Part shown: one piece after another, positions 60,120 through 64,000 of the stretch
Position numbering within the stretch: the first letter of the stretch is position 1
Layout: every line of letters starts with the position of its first letter
Assembly (NCBI GenBank): GCA_002897115.2
Contig: BCIH01000010.1
Span: 116,380-180,379 of the forward strand
Origin: Prototheca cutis
Taxonomy: Eukaryota > Chlorophyta > Trebouxiophyceae > Chlorellales > Chlorellaceae
Length of the DNA stretch: 64,000 nucleotides
Reading direction: 5' to 3'
Program-made: the position numbers and the translations under genes
Notes under the pieces: generated by a model
What the model saw: only the letters and a program-made list of their open reading frames with translations
The model's database searches: none
Told to the model about the DNA's origin: nothing

Positions 60120-62630
60120 TCATGCGATCGTGAACCTCTTCAGGTCTGCCCGGTACTGTGGCGGAGCACCAGCAATGAGCTTGAGCTTCTCCTCCTTCAC
60201 CCGCTGCAGCTTAGCCCTGTCCCTCTCGAGCGCTGCCGCGGCGTCTTGGGCTGCTTGAGCTGCAACAGCTCGCGCCTCTATTTCGTTTGCCTCCTTTTGC
60301 CGCATCTGCGCCGTCAGTGCCTGATGCAGGGCATGTGTGGCCGCCGCCTTGGTCATCTCCTGGAGTGCATTTTGGGCGAGTGGCCATAGGATTGGTTAGA
60401 TGTATCGGAGCGGGCAACGAGAACCACCGAAGAAAACATGGCGTTCAATGAAAAGGCGGTTGCCATCACATTCAGCCAGTGCCCATGGGGGCCGGACATG
60501 CATTCGACTGCGCACTTGCCCAGCCCCAGTGATGCAGTGGTGGGCTTGGAAGGATGTTTGCCAGCGAGGCAACAACCCAGCACCCACTGTACCGCAGCAA
60601 CCAATCTCTCGGACCACGTACTTCTCGTTCTGCATCTTGACGAGCAGCTGCCGCTGCAGCTGCTGCTTTCTCCACCTCCTTTCTGTCCTCGACTTGCTTG
60701 CTGTGCTGGGCGGCGATCTTCCAGTCCCTGTGCTGTTGCATGGCCTGCTGCTGGTCCCTGCAGGCCTGGCGCCGGGCCGCTTCCTGCTCCTGCTCCTTCG
60801 CCACGTCTGCCGCCTCCTTGGCATCCTGGGAGCAGCGTCGTTTTGGGGGAGACGAGTGGCATGGCCATCGTGATTCTCGATCACTCACTGCTGACCTGCA
60901 GTTTGCTTGAATAATTCCAGTGCAACACCAAGCAACTCAGTGCGACGCCTTTTTGTTACCTGGAGGTACTGGATCCAGTCCTCTAGAGCTTGGTCCACAG
61001 CCGCTTCCGCTTTGTGCGCTTCGGCCCATTGACGAGCCAGCCTGAGCTCAGCAGCCTTTTTCTCTGCCTCCCTTGCCTCAGCAGCAGCCTGTGCACAGGA
61101 GGTACATGCAATCAGTGAGATCAATCCCCACGCCATGGCATGTCAAGCTCCTCCCAGAGCAGCAGCACAGCAATGGCTGCCGCCAGCAGCTGCCCCCTCT
61201 GGCCCCCCCTTCAAACCCCCCTCCCCCCCCAAAATAACAATAGTAATAAAAGATCAAAACCGACCTGCTCTTTAGCGTCTTTTTCGGCCAGGAATCTGGA
61301 GATGGCTGCGTCCTCCTCGCGCTGTGCTTGCAGGGCTGCCACCTGTCTGCCCAGGCGCGTGGCATTGAATGCGGCAATTTCCTCCAGCAGCGCTGCGCCC
61401 GCCGCCCTGCGCTTGTGCTCGGCTTCCTCGGCCTCAATTGCCGCACGCTCTGCTGCGGCACGTCGCGCTGCGCCTTCCTCCTGTGTGGCCTTTTTCGCTG
61501 CCTCAGCTTGCCGCGCTCTTTCCTCCAGCTGTTCCAGTATCATCGCCTCCCCCGCACGGTACTGCAACCAGCGCTGGCGCTCTGCTTCCTGCACCCAGGC
61601 GATGTGTGGGTGGGTACCGGTGGTGGTGCTGGGTGCCGGTGGGGGTGGCATGGCAACGCTTCAACGGACTAGTGGAGTGAAACCCATGCACAACAGTGTT
61701 TTTGGCAATGCAGTACCGCACCTCTGCCGCAGTGGCCTCGTGGTGCCATGCCTCTGCCATTCGGGTGTCATCCAGTGCCCGCTGCTGTGCCGCACGCTCG
61801 GCAGCCCGCCTGGCCTCACGAACCTGGGCGTCCAGGGATGCCATTGTCAGGCACGCGTTGACCATCTGGTTCATCTGTAGGAGTCGCGGCAGAAGAAGCA
61901 ATGGGGCTTCAGGTTTTCAGCAGCAGTCTCTAGCACAAACAAAGCAACGGTGCGCTTTAATGCATGTACCAGGTACTCTTCAGCATCTGTCTGTTNCCAT
62001 CGCATGTTGAAACGTCTAGCGCATCAGTTGATGACACACACGCCCATAAACTCAGCTGCCAGTAGCTGTTGGCGGCCGGCCCAACAGCCCACTCACCTGT
62101 CTGACTTCCTCTCGCTCCTCAAGCTTTTTGTTCTCGGCCCTGGCGATGATGGCGTCTCTCTCCTGCTTCCGCTTCTCATGCAGCTGTGTCATCGGAGGAA
62201 CCACCTGTCCCAGGGGATCAACGACGGGGTTATTCCCTTGCTGATGATGCATACAGTGGAGCGTTTCCATGTCGAAGCAGGGTTGACCTGAGCACAATGG
62301 ATTGGTCGGACCGTGCATAGACGCGCCGTCCTTCCCTCAAACCAACCAGGCAGTCGAGCACGAGCAGATGGACGCGCACCGTGCGCTGTGCAAGGGATTT
62401 GGATGCCAGTNTGCGCCGTGCATCCACGAGTCTATGGGCAGCCTCATCGAGCTTGGCGGCCTTGGCTTGGCCAATCTCCTCCGCGCTGGCGATGGCGGTG
62501 GGAGCCCTGAGGGTAGCCAGCTTCTCCTTAGTGATCCGAATCTGGCCATTCCCGGGCCCGTNCCGTTTGGTCTGCGCTGCGCTGCGCACGGCGTCAAGAA
62601 CACCGAACAGTGAGGCGTCGACAGCCGCCA
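60120..62630 (-). CDS. CFAP45: CFAP45-like axonemal coiled-coil protein
   Basis: Microtubule-inner protein of motile cilia/flagella (CCDC19/CFAP45 type, trichohyalin-plectin-homology domain). The N-terminal exon from 62630 reads MAAVDASLFGVLDAVRSAAQ with IRITKEKLATLRAPTAIASA and EEIGQAKAAKLDEAAHRLVD. The next has RKQERDAIIARAENKKLEER, then MNQMVNACLTMASLDAQVRE, EAERQRWLQYRAGEAMILEQ, EHKRRAAGAALLEEIAAFNA, AEKKAAELRLARQWAEAHKA and QQAMQQHRDWKIAAQHSKQV. The last exon ends KLKLIAGAPPQYRADLKRFT, equivalent to the LRATGLPEKY tail of human CFAP45. Almost the whole protein is one long coiled coil of about 500 residues. Other TPH proteins such as CFAP53 are the main alternative. Confidence 0.75.
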
Positions 62631-63099
62631 TGACCTCCGTCTGGCGGCGCGGTATCAAGGGGGTCGGCCCACCGTTGCCGATGCGATCAGGCGAGATTGA
62701 ACGTGATTTATCTCAACAGAAGTTCCTGTCACGATAGAAACGCAAGATCATTGTCGAGGGAGGGACATTCCAGGCAGCTCACTGTGCCACAGCCGAACGA
62801 CATGTGCCGGAAGTGCGAAGGTGCCGTGCGCACGACGACATAAACGATATTCAGTTTCAATCGATATATGTGACACACATAATGTTTAGGCTCGTTCCAG
62901 CGACGAAAGGCGTCTGGAGAGGATGGAGGGCNGATGGGCAGGCGGGGTGGTCTCCGGGGACAGCGGCAGTCTCGGGAAATGGTGGATCAGGGGTTGGGGC
63001 CGTGCGTGTCGCCACAAAAGGGCCAAGAACAACGCCCATCGGTGTCGAGCCATTACAGAGACCAAATTCTGATTGTGGTGCACCATGTAGAGTAACACG
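62631..63099. promoter_or_regulatory. Divergent promoter region, CFAP45-like and VPS34
   Basis: 469 bp between divergent start codons. No motif could be assigned. Confidence 0.4.
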
Positions 63100-63776
63100 A
63101 TGAATTCTGGGTACAAAACAGTTGGGCCGGGCAGGAGGGCCCCGACCTTTTCGTTCGTCTTGTCATGTGATCTCGACGTCCAGGTCCGTCAGAGTTTTCA
63201 GGGTCTGTACTGGCATGCGGCATCATGAATCACAATATATGATGTTATATATGGTGCGCGCGAAGCATTGTGTCCCTCAGCGCGCCGGTGTGGCCTGTAG
63301 GTGGTCGTGGTCGTGGAGTCGCTGGTGGGATGCCTTCCTGTCTACCGGGAGGCCCAGGACCTCGGCCAGCCCACCGTCCGACCCTCCGCGCTGTGGGTCG
63401 AGGCCGTACTGTCGGATCGTTACGACACTTTGGGAATTCCAGTGCGGACAGCGTATGCCGAGGCGGGCTTCACGGGATGCGCCTGGAACACGACCCTCAC
63501 CTTTGTATCACGGGTGGGTCGGTGGGTGGTGGGTGGATGCTGGGTTGCCCCGCACACGAAGAGTTGCCCTGTCCTGTTCAGCTTACCGAACATTAGTGTC
63601 AGAGATGCATTCTGCTGTTTCGCTCGAGGGAAATGCATCCCTAGGCTGAGGATGAGAACGGCATGTGGCTGCCGGGCAATGCGGTGTACACCGTGCAGCA
63701 AGTCTCATGTCCAGCTGGCTTAGCATGCAGCCATACTTTGCACCATCCGCTTCCAGCACCCAGCCATACGCCCACG

Positions 63777-63820
<44 letters not shown>

Positions 63821-64000
63821 CACAATGATTCCTTTTTAGTACTCTGAGTTGGACCACACGACCCAGCTGGCCTTGACGGTGTGGGAGACGCGGGAGGGTG
63901 CCCCACGCCGCCCCCTTGCGGGCACAACGATGTGCCTGTTCAGCAAGAAGGGGCGCCTGAAGACGGGGCCGCAAAGCCTCCGCCTGTGGACGGGGACTGC
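63100..64000 (+). CDS. VPS34: VPS34 class III PI 3-kinase, N-terminal part
   Basis: Catalytic subunit that makes PI3P for endosomal sorting and autophagy; only the C2 domain lies in the window. Exon 1 from ATG 63100 encodes MNSGYKTVGPGRRAPTFSFV continuing LSCDLDVQVR, matching the SCDI/SCDL start of VPS34. After an intron with acceptor near 63300: VVVVESLVGCLPVYREAQDL, ALWVEAVLSDRYDTLGIPVR and GCAWNTTLTF. A further intron holds 43 consecutive C. The next exon (from about 63840) reads YSELDHTTQLALTVWETREG, MCLFSKKGRLKTGPQSLRLW, typical of the plant C2 domain. The helical and kinase domains must lie beyond 64000. The donor of exon 1 is not settled. Confidence 0.92.
63777..63819. repeat. Intronic poly-C run of 43
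   Basis: Forty-three consecutive C in an intron of VPS34, shortly before the next acceptor; length may be affected by sequencing error. Confidence 0.9.

Overview
The window is nuclear DNA of a eukaryote. Genes are split by many short GT-AG introns, GC content is high, and scattered N calls suggest a draft assembly. Marker genes point to the green lineage, probably a chlorophyte alga. The TOM20 is of the plant type with a C-terminal tail anchor, the ACT-repeat protein resembles plant ACR9/ACR10, the MBOAT acyltransferase resembles plant LPCAT, and the start of VPS34 resembles the plant protein. A CFAP45-like axonemal protein implies flagella or recent descent from a flagellate. The species assignment is inference.

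The most unusual item is at the left edge. Minus strand 242-128 holds a circularly permuted tRNA-Val(CAC) gene: the 3' half (242-208) precedes the 5' half (167-128), with a 40-nt hairpin-forming insert between them. The acceptor stem (7/7 bp), T stem (5/5) and anticodon stem (5/5) are perfect across the permutation, an A-box-like sequence lies downstream of the B-box-like sequence, and T-runs follow the 5' half.

Layout, left to right: permuted tRNA (-); GH5 beta-mannanase (-); ViaA/CoxE-like VWA protein (+); coiled-coil protein (-); two unrecognised proteins (+), the second large; HAD pyrimidine 5'-nucleotidase (-); ribosomal protein L10a/uL1 (-) head-to-head with exosome subunit CSL4 (+); ALG13 (+); TOM20 (+); ecdysoneless/SGT1 homologue (-); full-size PDR-type ABCG transporter (-); MBOAT lysophospholipid acyltransferase (-); two tandem AC19-fold polymerase-subunit paralogues (+); unrecognised basic-tailed protein (-); AAAP amino-acid transporter with a very long C-terminal tail (-); ACT-repeat protein (+); unrecognised membrane protein (-); Nopp140/SRP40-type nucleolar protein (-); J-domain protein with GPALPP/DUF3752 (+); unrecognised helical protein (-); CFAP45-like (-); and the 5' end of VPS34 (+), which runs off the right edge.

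The genes are mostly unrelated housekeeping genes, with no operon or biosynthetic cluster. Several deal with RNA and ribosome production (RPL10A, CSL4, AC19 paralogues, Nopp140-like, permuted tRNA, ECD, GPALPP protein), but eukaryotic gene order gives little support for a functional link. Introns are rich in homopolymer tracts, often T-run then G-run, and in CATGCATG-type palindromes. Exon borders come from reading splice signals and protein homology by eye; borders described as approximate are uncertain.
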